Assembly: GCA_021234155.1 (NCBI GenBank)
Contig: JAJEKV010000038.1
Coordinates: 12,385,785-12,449,784 of the forward strand
DNA: 64,000 nucleotides
From: Isoetes taiwanensis
Lineage: Eukaryota > Streptophyta > Lycopodiopsida > Isoetales > Isoetaceae
Direction of reading: 5' to 3'
A model generated the notes under the pieces. The model saw nothing but the letters and a program-made list of their open reading frames with translations, made no database searches and was not told the origin of the DNA. The translations under genes were made by a program, and so were the position numbers. Below, in pieces: positions 46,085 to 58,527 of the stretch; position 1 is the first letter of the stretch, and every line of letters starts with the position of its first letter.

Positions 46085-47560
46085 GCAAAGCTCTCCAAGT
46101 CATTGGTTACCTCTCATTGCTTTGTATAAAGGTGTCTCCTCCTTCTCAAGTAAGCATGCCCTCAATGTTTTTGGGGATGCACGGTGCATTGCAATCTCTT
46201 CTTGTGCATCTTCAAAACTTCGGTAGAAAAGGTTAAAAATTGCTCATCTAACAAATCCCGAAATTAGAAAATAACTACTCCATTTGTTGCAAGTCTTAGA
46301 AAAATTTGGATAGTATTCGAAACCGGGGATCATGCCTTGACAATCTCCTAAGGAAAACAGAGCTAAACATGTGCAACTGTCGTTAAAGCAACCGCATCCA
46401 ATCAACGGGTAACAAATATCTTGTTTTACACTTCCATTTGTTTTAACCCTTAGTTTCACCCCTACGAGGGAATGTGACTTGATCATTGAGGTTCTACCGC
46501 GTAAAAAGATGCATAACCTATGAAAATAGTTCATGAACTCTCGCCTGCCGTGAACCACTTCTTTTCTCGGTATGTTTGACTCATCTTAGATTGTTCTTCT
46601 TTCCGGATAAATATGCTATCCTTTTTTGCCAAGAAGCGGTGTCTTTAGGAATATGTGCCTTTTGCGAATACTTTGTGAAATCTGCAAAGCTCTCCAAGTC
46701 ATTGGTTACCTCTCGACTTGTATAGCGTGTCTCCTCCTCGAAATGCGCATGCCCTTAATGTTTTTGCGGATGCACAGTGCGTGCAATCTCTTCTTGCACA
46801 TCTTCAAAACTCTGCGAAAAGGTTAAAAATTGCTCATTTAGCAAATCGAAATTAAAATAACTACTCCATGTTGCAAAGTTTTAGAAAAATTTGGATGGTC
46901 GGCGACTTGGGGATCATGCCTTGACAATCTCCTAAGGAAAGCAGACCTAAACATGTAAGAACCGTTAAAACAATCGCATCAATCAACGGTAACAAATATC
47001 TTGTTTTACACTTCCATTTGTTTTAACCCTTTTTTTCACCCTAGGGGAATGTCTTGACTTTATCATTGAGGTTCCGTTACACGGGGAAAAAGATGCATAA
47101 CCTATGAAAATAGTTCATGAACTTCTGCTCTGTTGTTTGTGAACCACTTTTTCTGGTATGTTTGACTCATCTTAAATTGTTCTTCTTTCGGATAAATATG
47201 TTATCCTTTTTGCCTAGAATTTGTGTCTTAGGAATATGTGCCTTTGTGAATACTTTGTGAAATCTGCAAAGCTCTCAAAGTCATTGGTTACCTCTCGACC
47301 GCTTGTATAAGGTGTCTCCTCCTCGAAAGTAAGCATGCCCTCAACGTTTTGCGGATGCCTAGTCATTGCAATCTCTTCTTTAGCGCATCTTCAAAACTCG
47401 CTTGAAAGGTTAAAAAATTGCTCATCTAGCAAATCCGAAATTAGAAAAATAACTACTCCACTGTTGCTGTAAGTTTTAGAAAAAAAATTGGATAGAATTA
47501 CGACGACTTCAAGGATCATGCCTTGACAATCTCCTAAGGAAACAGAAACTGAACATGTTG
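46085..47560. repeat. Tandem triplication of a unit of about 590 bp
   Basis: GCAAAGCTCTCCAAGTCATT begins copies at 46085, 46684 and 47266 (spacings 599 and 582). All carry GGGGATCATGCCTTGACAAT or close variants. The third copy stops near 47560. Many single-base indels suggest the copies are old. Confidence 0.85.
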
Positions 47561-48293
47561 AAACAATAATTAAATAAAAAAATTACTAAATTGAGTTCCC
47601 TAACTGGCTAGCACCTATGTACATGAGGATATGCTATCTCAAAAAATGTCAACCAAATTCCTTTACAGAAGCTTCTTCTCTTTCTTTCTTCCCGTCTACA
47701 TTGCATTAAAGCTAGACCTTCACACACTCACCCCAACATTTGGTCCACGGTGAAAACAACAGTAAAAACAAAACACGGATTGTTTTTTGAAGATTTGAAA
47801 AAACCTACGTAGTTATATGGAGGTGTGGTTTTCATGGATATCTTGTAGTTTTTTCTTAGGGGGCGGTTTTTTTTTTTTAAGAATGTGTAGTTTCTTAAGA
47901 AGGTGTAGTTTCTTTTTTAAGGATGTGTTGTTTTCTCGGGCGGTATAGTTTTTTGAAGGGATGTTTTTTTTTAAGGTGTTGTTTTTTAAGGTAGTGTTTT
48001 CTTGAGGTGTGGTTTTTTATGGTTTTCTAAGAATGCATGTATGATCAAGTTGTCCACATGCCATTACTGCCACAAAATGGCAGGATAGAAGTGATGTATG
48101 CATGCTTGACACACTCACTAGCATTTGACTTCATACATGTGTGTGTGTGTGTGAGCTTGTAGAGCGTGAAACTTGAAGACATCCATCACTTGGCAACTTG
48201 TAGAAGACACAATGATACGAAGAACCAAAGATAGACACTGGTTTGGCATCATATAGGCATTGAAGGACTCAAATATGCCACACTCAATCTAAC
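47561..48293. other. Gene-free stretch
   Basis: 47830-48010 repeats GTGTAGTTTCTTAAG and TGTGGTTTTTT. A (TG)n tract lies at 48138-48152. No gene. Confidence 0.45.
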
Positions 48294-51125
48294 ATGGCAC
48301 GTGGGCTCCAAAATGCCAAGGTGGCTCAAATATGCCACGTGGGCCCCAACATGCCACCTAGGCTCCAACATGCCACGGTGGCTCAAACATGCCACGTGGG
48401 CTCCAACATGCCACCTAGACTCCAACATGCCAAGGTGGCTCAAACATGCCACGTGGGCTCCAACATGCCAAGGTGGCTCAAACATGTCACCTAGGTCCCA
48501 ACATGCCACCTAGGCTCAAACATGCCAAGGTAGCTCAAACATGCCACACTGGCTCCAACATGCCACCTAGGCTCCAACAAGCCAAGGTGGCTCACAACAT
48601 GCCACCTAGGCTCCAACATGCCAAGGTGGCTCAAATGTGCCACCTAGGCTCCAACATGCCACCTAGGCTCAAACATGCCAAGGTGGTCTAAACATGCCAA
48701 GGTGGCTCAAACTTGCCACGCAGGCTCAAACATGCCACCTAGGCTCCAACATGCCAAGGTGGCTCAAACGTGCCATATAGGCTCCAGCAAGCCACCTAGG
48801 CTTAATTCAACATGCCAAGGTGGTTCAAATATGCCAAAGTGGCTCAAACATGCCACGCGGGCTCCAACATGCCACCTAGGCTCCAATATGCCACCTAGAC
48901 TCAAACATGCCACCTAGGCTCAAACATGCCATGCAGGCTCCAACATGCCACCTAGGCTCCAACACACCAAGGTGGCTCAAACATGCCACCTAGGCTCCAA
49001 CATGCCAAGGTGGCTCAAACATGCCATCGAGGCTCCAACATGCCACCTAGGCTTAACCATGCCTAGGCTCAAGCATGCCATAGTGGCTCAAACATGCCAC
49101 TTGGCCTCCAACATGCCACCTAGGCTCCAACATGCCAAGGTGGCTCAAACATGCCACAAAGGCTCCGACATGCCACCTTGGTCCAACATGCCAAGGTTGG
49201 CTCTAACATGCCACCTAGGCTCAAGCATGCCAAGGTGGCTCAAACATGCCACTTGGGCTCCAACATGCCACCTAGGCTCAAACATGCCACCTAGGCTCCA
49301 ACATGCCAAGGTGGCTCAAACATGCCACCTAGGCTACAACAGGCCAAGGTGACTCACAACATGCCACCTAGGCTCCAACATGCCAAGGTGGCTCAAACAT
49401 GCCACCTAGGCTCCAACATGCCAAGGTGGCTCAAACATGCCATCTAGGCTCCAACATGCCACCTAGGCTTAAACATGCCAAGGTGGCTCAAACATGCCAC
49501 GTGGGCTCCAAGGCCACCTAGGCTCCAACATGCCAAGGTGGCTCAAACATGACACGGGGCTCCAACATGTCTTCAGGGCTCCAACATGCCAAGGTGGCTC
49601 AAACACGCCACCCTGGGCTTCAATATGTCAAGGTGGCTCAATTTGCCAAGGTGGCTCAAACATGCCAAGGTGGCTCAAACTTGCCAGGTGTGGTTTCCAA
49701 CATGCCACCTAGGTCCAACATGCCAAAGTGGCGCAAACATGCCACCTAGGCTCCAAAGATACCACAAGGCTCCAACATGCCAAGGTGGCTCCAACATGCC
49801 ACCCGGCTCCAACATGCCAAGGTGGCTCAAACATGCCACAAAGGCTCCAACATGCCACCCTAGGCTAACAAGCCAAGGTGGCTCACAACATGCCACCTAG
49901 GCTCCAACGTGCCAAGGTGGCTCAAACATGCCACCTAGGCTCCAACATGCCACCTAGGCTCAAACATGCAACCTAGGCTAACATGCCAAGGTGGCTCAAG
50001 CATGCCACGCGGGCTCCAACATGCCACCTAGGCTCCAACATGCCAATGCGGCTCAAACATGCTAAGGTGGCTCAAACATGCCACCCACGCTCCAACAGCC
50101 AAGGTGGCTCACAACATGCCACCTAGGCTCCAACATGCCAGGTGGCTCAAATGTGCCACCTAGTTTCCAACATGCCACCTAGGCTCAAACATGCCAAGGT
50201 GGTTCAAACATGCCGTGGTGGCTCAAACATGCCACTTGGGTCCAACATGCCACCTAGGCTCAAACATGCCAAGGTGGCTCAAACATGCCAAGCGGGCTCC
50301 AACATGCCACCTAGGTTCCAACATGCCAAGGTGGCTCAAACATGCCATGTGGGCTCCAACATGCCACCTAGGCTCCAACACACCAAGGTGGGTCAAACAT
50401 GCCAAGGTGGCTCAAACATGCCACGTGGGCTCCAACATGCCACCCTAGGCTCAAACATGCCACCTAGGCTCCAACATGCCACCTAGGCTCAAACATGCCA
50501 AAGCGGCTCAAGCGTGCCACATAGGCTCCAACATGCCACCTAGGCTTAAACATGCCAAGGTGGTTCAAACGCGTCTCCACATAGGCTCCAACATGCCACC
50601 AGGCTTAAACATGCTAAGGTGGTTCAAATATGCCAAAAGGTGGTTTCAAACATGCCATCGCGGGCTCCAACATGCCACCCAGGCTCCAACATGTCGAGGT
50701 TGCTCCAAACATGCCAAGTGGCTCAAACATGCCATGTGGGTCCGTGGCATGTTTGAGACACCTTGGCATGTTGGAGCCTAGGTGGGATGTTTGAGCCACC
50801 TTGGCATGTTGGTTTAGCGGCGTGTTTGGCCATATTGACATGTTGGAGCCCACGTGGCATGGTTGAGCCACCTTGGCACTTTGGAGCCTAGGTGGCATAT
50901 TTGAGCCTAGGTGGCATGTTTGAGACACCTTGGCATATTGGACCCTAGGGTGGCATGTTTGAGCCACCACGCTGAGGTCTAGGTGGTGTTTGAGCCGCAT
51001 TGGCATGTTGGAGCCCACTGGCATGGTTGGAGCCACCTTAGCATGTTGGAGCCTAGGTGGCATATTTGAGCCTAGGTGGATGTTTTGCCACCTTGGCATG
51101 TTGGAGCCTAGGTGTCATGTCACCC
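48294..51125. repeat. 2.8-kb minisatellite, 19-bp unit, with internal orientation switch
   Basis: Two alternating 19-mers, CATGCCACCTAGGCTCCAA and CATGCCAAGGTGGCTCAAA, run for roughly 140-150 copies. Rightward units occupy 48294 to about 50739; from there to about 51125 the units are reverse-complemented. Because 19 is not a multiple of 3, all three frames encode the same 19-residue cycle (PRWLKHAKVAQTCH-like), giving overlapping open frames on both strands. I regard these frames as by-products, not genes. Many units contain CCTAGG or CACGTGG. Confidence 0.95.
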
Positions 51126-51371
51126 AAAAATTTGACGTGGCCACCTTGGCAAGATCCCCTCCCAGAACTTTGTGATATGTCACTCCATGGGAACTTTCCA
51201 CCCAGGGCTTGGTGATCACATCAATCCCAACAATGGTGTTAATTGACACTGTGGCTCCCCAGGTCGTTCCCGTAGAACGGATGGCGAGTGGAATCTAGAC
51301 CTTAGTTGATGTCATTGACGAACAAATACTTTAGTAAAGTTTATTGGCCATTTTAAAAATTTGAATACTAT

Positions 51372-52238
51372 CTAATAAATACCGTGGTCCCGATGAAGAA
51401 CCGTGATATTTATAACTCTAGAATTGTGAAGGTGTCTTTGCAGATATTGTAGATCTAAATTAGTATGAAAGCCGACCGGGCATTTTGCTTTGAGGGGGAA
51501 GAAGACGTATTTTTCTACGTTCCTTAAGGTCCGATTGTGGATAGCATCTGGCGTCGCCTGGCACATGTTGGGCAGCCAAGGGCTTTCCAATTAGAGCTCC
51601 CCGAAAGGTGGCGGCATGGCGATGAAGGGGGGGCAGGTCCCTCCTTTCAAATTTGCATAGCTTCTTCAAATCTTCAAGAGTTTCTTCAAATCTTGTCGCT
51701 TTGTGGAGTCCATCCATTGCAAAGGATTAGTCCGCGGTAAACCTCGACCGAGAAGGCCTTGGGGGGAAATTTGTCAAATGCGTTTGAAGTGAGAGGAAGG
51801 GGAAAAGACTTGGCAATTTTCGGTACCGGTTTTATATTGCCAAAATGCACAAGATCTTCTCGAGGTCGAGAGAGGGTGCCTTCAATTTCCTTGATGAGGG
51901 ATTTGATGAATCGAAGCTCCCCTTTGCTCCTCTCAAAGTTTGGAATGGTTGGGAAGTGATTAATGACTAGCATCGTAGCGCGGTGTAACACCATTGCTAG
52001 GAGTGTATATAGTTTTGCTTCATCTTGCAGCCCTCAAGTTCCATTCCCATTCCCTGTTTCTAGCTCTATTAGGCGCGCTTGCGGACCCATCGAGAACCAT
52101 AGTTTTGTAGCCCGAGCAAAAAGGCCACCTATGGTGGAGGTCGGATTTACACCATTGAAGGCCGCAATGATTGCCGTTGATACAATTTCAATTAATCTTC
52201 TATATTTTGCTTCAAGCCATGGTTCCGTGCAAAGGGCA
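51372..52238 (-). pseudogene. Broken minus-strand reading frame, family unknown
   Basis: Frame 51686-51994 (FERSKGELRFIKSLIKEIEG, then GLILCNGWTP) continues after a shift into 51460-51717 (MDGLHKATRFEETLEDLKKL). Together they read as one protein of about 180 residues. I do not recognise it. It lies inside putative Helitron B and runs in its direction. Confidence 0.35.
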
Positions 52239-52380
52239 CTCCTATTAATTGGGGGTCAATTTGACCCCATCTTGACCCATTAGGTGGCTCCGGATCTTCC
52301 TAGCCGCAAAAGATATTTTATAGAAGGTGCCGTCATCTCGACCGCCTATAAACCATAATACAAGCAATAAACCATAATAC
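52239..52380. repeat. Second copy of the repeat end seen at 1-130
   Basis: Contains GGGGGTCAATTTGACCCC, then TTGACCC, GAAGGTGCCGTCAT and AAACCATAATACA in the order seen at the window start. Confidence 0.5.
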
Positions 52381-53427
52381 ACCATAAGAAACCCATGTAT
52401 TCAATGGCCGATTAATGTCAAAATGGACGGCACAGATTTTGATCCAGTCCTATCATTTTATTTTTATTGGTCGTTCAAATTAGCGAGCGTTTCCCGCCTC
52501 CAACCGCTTTAACCCATCATGGGAACCTATTCTCCCCTTAAGCGGGACTAGCCTATTCGCCGAGCTACTATGGCCTATTCCATTCCTGTTAAGCCCATTC
52601 CACTATTGCTTAGCTATGGAGCCTATTCCACTATTAGCCCAGCTATGGCGAATGACTCCGACTATGGCGAATGGCGGCTCAAACGACTCAAAATGGCGAA
52701 TAGCTCCCGGCTAATGGCCCGAATGGCCCAATCCTCGAACTATGGCGAATGGCGGCTTTCTTCATCATTGCTATAGTTCATATCGAAGTGTGGCTCAATT
52801 TAATGCCCTAAGCTGCTTCTTGAGCAGGTATGAGAGTTATTGTATGCGGCTTGAGGCAAAAAGCAGAAGCAGGAGGTTACATTTGAAGCCGTTTTACTCG
52901 ATACAAAGGTACTATGAAAAACACTCTGAAAAGAGATGTTTGTAGATTTAAGTGTGTTTATGCCTAGTCTGTGTTTAAATTTATTTGCTCTGCCGGGGGT
53001 TTTTATTAGCTGGAACCAGTGAAAATCCTGCTATGTATTTTGTTCACGAAGCCAAGTTTGGCTTTGGCTTCTTTTCGAGCAAGCATAACGGGCTTGCAAA
53101 AAATGAAGTTATTTAGCATAGCAGGTTGGCAATGTCGGATATAGAATCTCTATTACCTCGATATTTATCCTTGTTATTCTTTTTGGACTTATATTTTTGT
53201 ATCGGAAGGACTTCTTTTGTCAGGTGTGTTTAGCCAAGAGAAAAATGATTGCCAAGACCTCATGGCCAGGAAACCTACACCTTGTCGGGTAACCTTATTT
53301 TGTTTTTCTGTTTGCCAAGTTTTTCTTAGAGAACTAAGATTCGTATGGCCGGAGTTAGGACTTGCAAATCAGGAAGGATAGTCCGATCCAGTGGAAAAAG
53401 AATAGCTCTTGATGGAGCATTCAAAGG
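52381..53427. other. Unassigned stretch with CTATGGCGAATGGCGG repeats
   Basis: Between 52560 and 52760, CTATGGCGAATGGCGG and shorter GGCGAATAGC variants recur at least four times. Frames at 52570-52945 come from this repeat. No gene is supported. Confidence 0.4.
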
Positions 53428-53625
53428 AAGCGGATATTACTTTCCGGCTCTAGAAGCATATTTGGTCTATCTCGATCTTTAATACAAAATCACGATGAAG
53501 GAAAAATTGTAGACATTTCTATAAATTGGGGAAGGAATCTTGTTTTACTGATTTGGTTTGAGAACGGATGGAAAGAAATGAAGCCAAGAAATGTTGTGAA
53601 CCTTAACAACTATTTAATTGTTTAA
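53428..53625 (+). pseudogene. Exon-like plus-strand frame, 65 codons, no ATG
   Basis: An open frame from the AAG at 53428 reaches a stop at 53623-53625. It includes KIVDISINWGRNLVLLIWFE and NGWKEMKPRNVVNLNNYLIV. Ordinary composition and a natural-looking C-terminus suggest a last exon. Sequence just upstream (53340-53425) also looks coding in another phase. Family unknown. Confidence 0.35.
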
Positions 53626-54521
53626 ACCTTGACCATTGATGTAATATTTTTAAACATAATGTTTTAATCTAATGTGGATTGCAATTTAATAATGCCTTAT
53701 GGGATTGTTTTGGGTTGACTCCCAAAGGTTATGCAAAAACAATTATTGTTTTTGTAATTTTAAAAAAAGAATGCCACGTGGATCGATATTTAATTAGCTA
53801 AAATAATGTTTTTATTTGGTAGTATACGAAAACAACATATAGTTCTTTAAAACTATGTGTCTTTATTTGAAAGCACCATATTTAAAACAACTATTTAAAA
53901 ACCCATGTGGATATTAGCAAACCACATATTATTTAGTTAAAACAACATTTGAAAACAACTAATATCCACGTGGATATTCTGTTAAACCACATGTATTTTA
54001 GTAAAAACAATACTTAAAAAACAACCACTACTTAAAAACCACATGTGGATATTCGTTAAACTATATGTTATTTTTAGTAAAACAACACCAAAAACAACAT
54101 TGAATTTTTATTAACAGGGACTATCAATTTTCTATGCATAGACTTTTGATACAAAAACTACACATTGTTTCTAGCATTTTAGGAACAATACTATGGGTGG
54201 TCTTTAAGTATGTTTTTTTAGAAACAAACAAAAACTACACATTGAGCAAATTTTGGGGTTAGTGTGTTTCGCAAGGGACAAACTACACAGGTTCAATATT
54301 CAATAAGTGATCAAATATTTCTTGTTTTGTTGAAAGGTTGCTCAAAATAATCCTCACACAAAAAGAATGCAACCACCTTTACCTCACGGTGATCCCCGGC
54401 CTTTACCGCGGTGATCCCCACTGAGACCATAGTTGCTCTTTTGTTCTATGAAAGAAGAAGCAAGCTTGACCTAAATATCACACATTATTCTTCTTTGAAG
54501 GCCATTTCCTTTTCATCCCAA
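53626..54521. other. Gene-free stretch with CCACATGTGGATATT repeats
   Basis: Around 53880-54070, AAACCACATGTGGATATT and shorter forms recur about four times amid AAACAAC runs. No gene. Confidence 0.45.
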
Positions 54522-55320
54522 TCATTTGGATGCATCGCGTGGGAACTCCCAGATTAACAATAGTATTTTGGAAGAGACAAAGTTTAAAGAAAAATTTAAA
54601 TGGTAACTCCCGAGTCTTTGGAAAAGAAGAAGGGAGTCAGAGAAATTAAGGTTTTGAAAAATCGGTGATAGGCGCACGAAGCGAGATAAGAGAATTGTTT
54701 GTTTAAGACATCTAAGTAGCATCGATAACCAAATAAAGGAGGAGATTTTTGGAAGAATAAGACACGGGTTGTAGGCTCGAACCGCCATAGTCATTTTCTT
54801 GCCACAACAAACCCTAAACCACGCTCGTCGTTCTTTTGCCCTAGTTCTCCTTCTATCCATAGGCGCTTTGATTTGCCTTCATGAAAGCTATTTGGTTCAT
54901 ACCTTGGCGTCCTTAACATATGATTGTCAAAGGTTTTTGGCCATAAAGGGATGGAAATAAAGGTACCTTTTGGATCCTAGAAGTTTCAAGAATGTCATTC
55001 CACGGCAGATGATGCGGATGGTTATTACTCGACACATTTACGGCTTTGCTTGCATTCGGGCAAATTTCTACATCGGTGCCGATTCGATAGCTCGGAAGTG
55101 CATCAATTTGTTGGGGTTTTCTTTCACGGTAACAAAGGTGCAACAAACACCACTATAGGGATCTACAGGATCTGAGGTTTTCTCGTAACCATGCACGACT
55201 TTTAAAAGCCTCACCGGATTCAAGAAGAGATGTAGCAATAGTTACCTCCGACTTAGCTTCCGCCATAGCCACGTCCAAGACATAAGCAGCAGCTGATCCA
55301 TCTCCACGGCTAGAGTCGGG
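54522..55320 (-). pseudogene. Captured exon-like frames near 5' end of Helitron B
   Basis: Minus-strand frame 54522-54860 begins MDRRRTRAKERRAWFRVCCG. Another, 54913-55146, contains YRIGTDVEICPNASKAVN. Further upstream, near 55170-55310, a frame reads DVAMAEAKSEVTIATSLLES. All run in Helitron B's direction. No domain is recognised and their order in a transcript is uncertain. Confidence 0.3.
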
Positions 55321-57072
55321 ATTCAGAACATGCTATTGCAGAAAAACCTAAAGCAAGTCAAAATGTAACATCTAAGCCGTCCGATTTTATTGAACGATCT
55401 CAGCCGTCCGATTTAGGGCGTGGTCCATTACACAACATTATAATATAGGACTAGTAACGGTACCCAGCGTTGCTGGGCATAATTTGGAAACCTATAAATG
55501 TTAGAAACTACTTTTGGGCCATTGAATCGTTTTAGGAACCTGTAAATTGCAAGTGGTCATTTCTATGGGGGGTTGATGTTGTATCGTACTAAATTTCGTA
55601 TACTTACTCTCTCTTGTTGCTTGCACATGAATGTGGATGTATTGTGGCTATAGATGCCTTGTGAACAACACCACCATGTAATCCTTTGAAGGTATTCTTG
55701 CGTTATTTCTTTGTTAGCATAGATAGCTTGTTCATTGTGTTTGCACCCTTATGTATAGCTACCTTTAAAAAGAACTTTGCACATCTACCTAGAGTATCTT
55801 TAAAAATACTTGGTGTATGCAAATAAAATATGAAGCCCATATGCGTGTTCATGACTCTTGCTTATTAAATGTGAAACATTGCAAATAAAGCCTCCTATAA
55901 TATATGTGTTATGCGACTATAATATCGTAGGAAAAAGCTTTGTCGAACCATTGCCAAAAAAATATGTTGCAACACAATAGGTTCTTCTTTACTCACATTA
56001 TCATAAGGCAAAACCTTAATGAACTTATAACCCAATAATTACCATGTCAAAACTTATATGCATGCAAGCTTCCCAAAAAGGCGCAAGAAAAATATTGCTA
56101 GTGTGAGTGTAAGTCATCTTCTTCTTTATATGCACTTTCGGGGTTGCTATATGAAGTTGAGTTTTAATATGGGACTTAGGTTAAGATTAAATGGTGAAGT
56201 AATGATCTAATGGTAGGGTCAACAATGCAAACGAATGAATTTCCTCTATTATAAACGATTAATTGTGAAAGTCAAGGCCCTGTAAGGTAGTGTTATTTAT
56301 GTCGTAATTATATAACATCGACATTCAAGAGGAATGAAAATCAAAATCAAAATGAATTTGAATCAAAATCACGGACTCTTGTCACAATGGCAAAGATTAC
56401 CTTCTATTAAAAAGGACACCACAAATAAATTGATGGGGCACGTGCCAAAATGTAGAACAAAATCATGGTAAGCTGTGAGATCTTAAACATCGCATTTTGC
56501 ACAAATCATATCCTTCATGAATGTCTATATCATCCATCATATCACCATGAGACGACTTTTCTTCTGTTTGGACCAATAAGCTTATTTCAAGCACATCTTC
56601 TAAGCTATCCCGTTTGCTAGCAGTCAAACATTGACTATCAGATCGAAATCTAACTTCAAAAGCATTAAGCCAAAATATCTAAATGTGCATATCACATGAC
56701 TCTAAACTTGTCAGACTTGAGTCATGGAACAATGAATTCTTATCATCTTTGCTAGATTTTGACCTAATTTTCTAGCATCCAAAAGATAGCCCCGCAACAT
56801 GTGTTTCATCAACTTTACCAAACTTTACCAGCTCCAAATATCTTGTTACACCAATGCAAAGAAGTTCATACACAATAGTTCTTTGGTGCTTCACCACTAT
56901 TAATGTAAAGGACATAATCATGATATGATGGTGCAAACTGCAAAATAAAACATTTGTCAGCAAATAATCATTTCCAAGTAGTAGGAAAATAAACTTTTGG
57001 TCCAAATTAGACTTGAACAATATCTGGTACCACATCATAAAAGTTTAGTGCATGAGAAACTGCCGAGCAGGA

Positions 57073-57207
57073 CCAATCGTGGTATTTATCAACCACCGTC
57101 ATGTTTGAACCAGCATGAAATAAAAAAAACTCCGTGTATTTTTTCTCTCAATGTGGTTTTAACATGACACTCACTAAAAAATTCGGTGGTTGATAAATAC
57201 CACGATT
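57073..57207. repeat. Long foldback hairpin, 135 bp
   Basis: CAATCGTGGTATTTATCAAC at 57074 and its perfect 25-bp reverse complement ending at 57207 enclose a loop. After a bulge, a second inner arm pairs TCATGTTTGAACCA with TGGTTTTAACATGA. It could be a foldback element or a by-product of an inverted duplication within Helitron C. Confidence 0.75.
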
Positions 57208-58295
57208 GCGAGCAGGATAGAAGAGCCACCAATATGAAAAAATCTTGGATATCCTCTGGGCCTTTTAAGATGCCCATTTTCACCACCAATTAGACAAAGA
57301 TAAACAAACCTCATCATACCGTCTTACACCAGAGAAAATATTGAAGATTCTCTCATTAGTTAATGTGCTCAACTGGAAACTGCAACATCATGGACAATAA
57401 AAGCAGCAACTTTTAGCATGACACTCAAGGATAGTTGTAGCCTCAACACTATCTTGGGTCCATCCTCTACTATGCGGATAACTATGAGTGGGTCTTACAG
57501 TTGAATAAGGTACTATGAAATATACATATTCTCCTACAAATTCACCAAGAACCGTTGCTATACACCTGCAAAAATAAAATCAGTTCGCTACTGCAGTAAA
57601 CAGATATGTTTAAGTGTAAAATACAGAAAAAGCATGGTTCCTTCATGCCATTGCTCTATTGATGTCTTGTTTTGACATCCATGCTAGCTTCTCTGACATT
57701 TTGCTACCAGAACTCCCCTTTGTGCAAGTTTAGAAATTAAAATCTTTGATATCATGAACCATCCTAATAAGACTCTCTCTATGGAATGGAGCTGTAGATT
57801 AATGGCCATATTCATAAAAACAATCCATAGCAATCCTTAGTGCCTGTTCATAGCATCGTCATGTTGATTATTCTCTGCCTGTTCATTCTCTGCCGAAGTC
57901 AATCCCGATTTGCATGAAACAATACTGCATGCACCTTGATTTGCATGAAACAATACTGCATGCGCCTTGAGCTATCTGGCAAATTCCATTTTAGTGGCTA
58001 TTTGCATGCCAATTGCTGGCAAATTCAATCTCAGTGCCTATGTGCATGCCAATCAGTGCTAAATCAGTGCTGAATTCAACATGTATATGGCAGAAATTAA
58101 AGCAAAGCAGTGCCCAAAAGGAAAGATCAAATCAGAAAAAAAAGGCACCGGTCTGTACTGGATTCGGCAAATATCATGCATATACTGGCCCATTTGTAGG
58201 ATATTCGGCGCATAATGTAATTGTAGCTTATGCCCATTCTGCTTATGCTGCAAGATATTGGCAAGATATCTGCTTAATCTTTCCATCTGCTCAGG

Positions 58296-58527
58296 CCTGT
58301 CAAGGCCACAACTATATACCACCCTGTAGTAACGATGGCTCAGGAATTTGTGCATAAAAGAGGCGAAATCTTCATCACCTACTCCTGGGCTATGCAAAAG
58401 TGTAGACTGCTGCAATTTTATTTGTCAATTCATGCCTCTCTTCTTCAGACAGTAATGCTGAATACACAATTGCCAATGCAGCTTCAAGGCTGTGGCCCGT
58501 AATGTGGATTCTAGCATCTGGGTTTTC
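58296..58527 (-). pseudogene. Class 3 (OBL1-like) triacylglycerol lipase fragment
   Basis: On the minus strand, after a GATAG acceptor at 58528, the frame reads ENPDARIHITGHSLEAALAI. This is the nucleophile elbow of alpha/beta-hydrolase lipases (GHSxG, normally GHSLGGALA), with Gly-Gly changed to Glu-Ala. The chain continues through LLSEEERHELTNKIAAVYTF. After a stop and a one-base shift comes GVGDEDFASFMHKFLSHRYY and then RVVYSC, matching the 'QPRVGD..F..F...' and 'YFRVVYCND' segments of plant oil-body lipases, which hydrolyse storage triacylglycerol. The altered elbow, stop and frameshift make it inactive. It runs in the Helitron's direction and is best read as a captured exon. Confidence 0.7.

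Larger units (their letters stand above)
44464..55450 (-). mobile_element. Helitron B, about 11 kb, between A and C
   Basis: The 3' end is CTAGTAAATTGCCCACCGTT at 44464 with hairpin GCCCACCGTTGGTGGGC, a compensated variant of the family hairpin. The next family-type 5' end is TCCTATATTATAATGTTGTG at 55450. The pairing of these ends is inferred because nothing else fits between them. The interior holds a triplicated 590-bp repeat and a large minisatellite, both of which may have expanded later. No Rep/helicase gene is visible. Confidence 0.55.

Noticed and set aside
48249-51175. Many long overlapping open frames with HAKVAQTCH-type repeats on both strands
   Set aside because: They follow from the 19-bp tandem unit, which is free of stops in several frames. 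No frame is favoured and no start or domain is credible.
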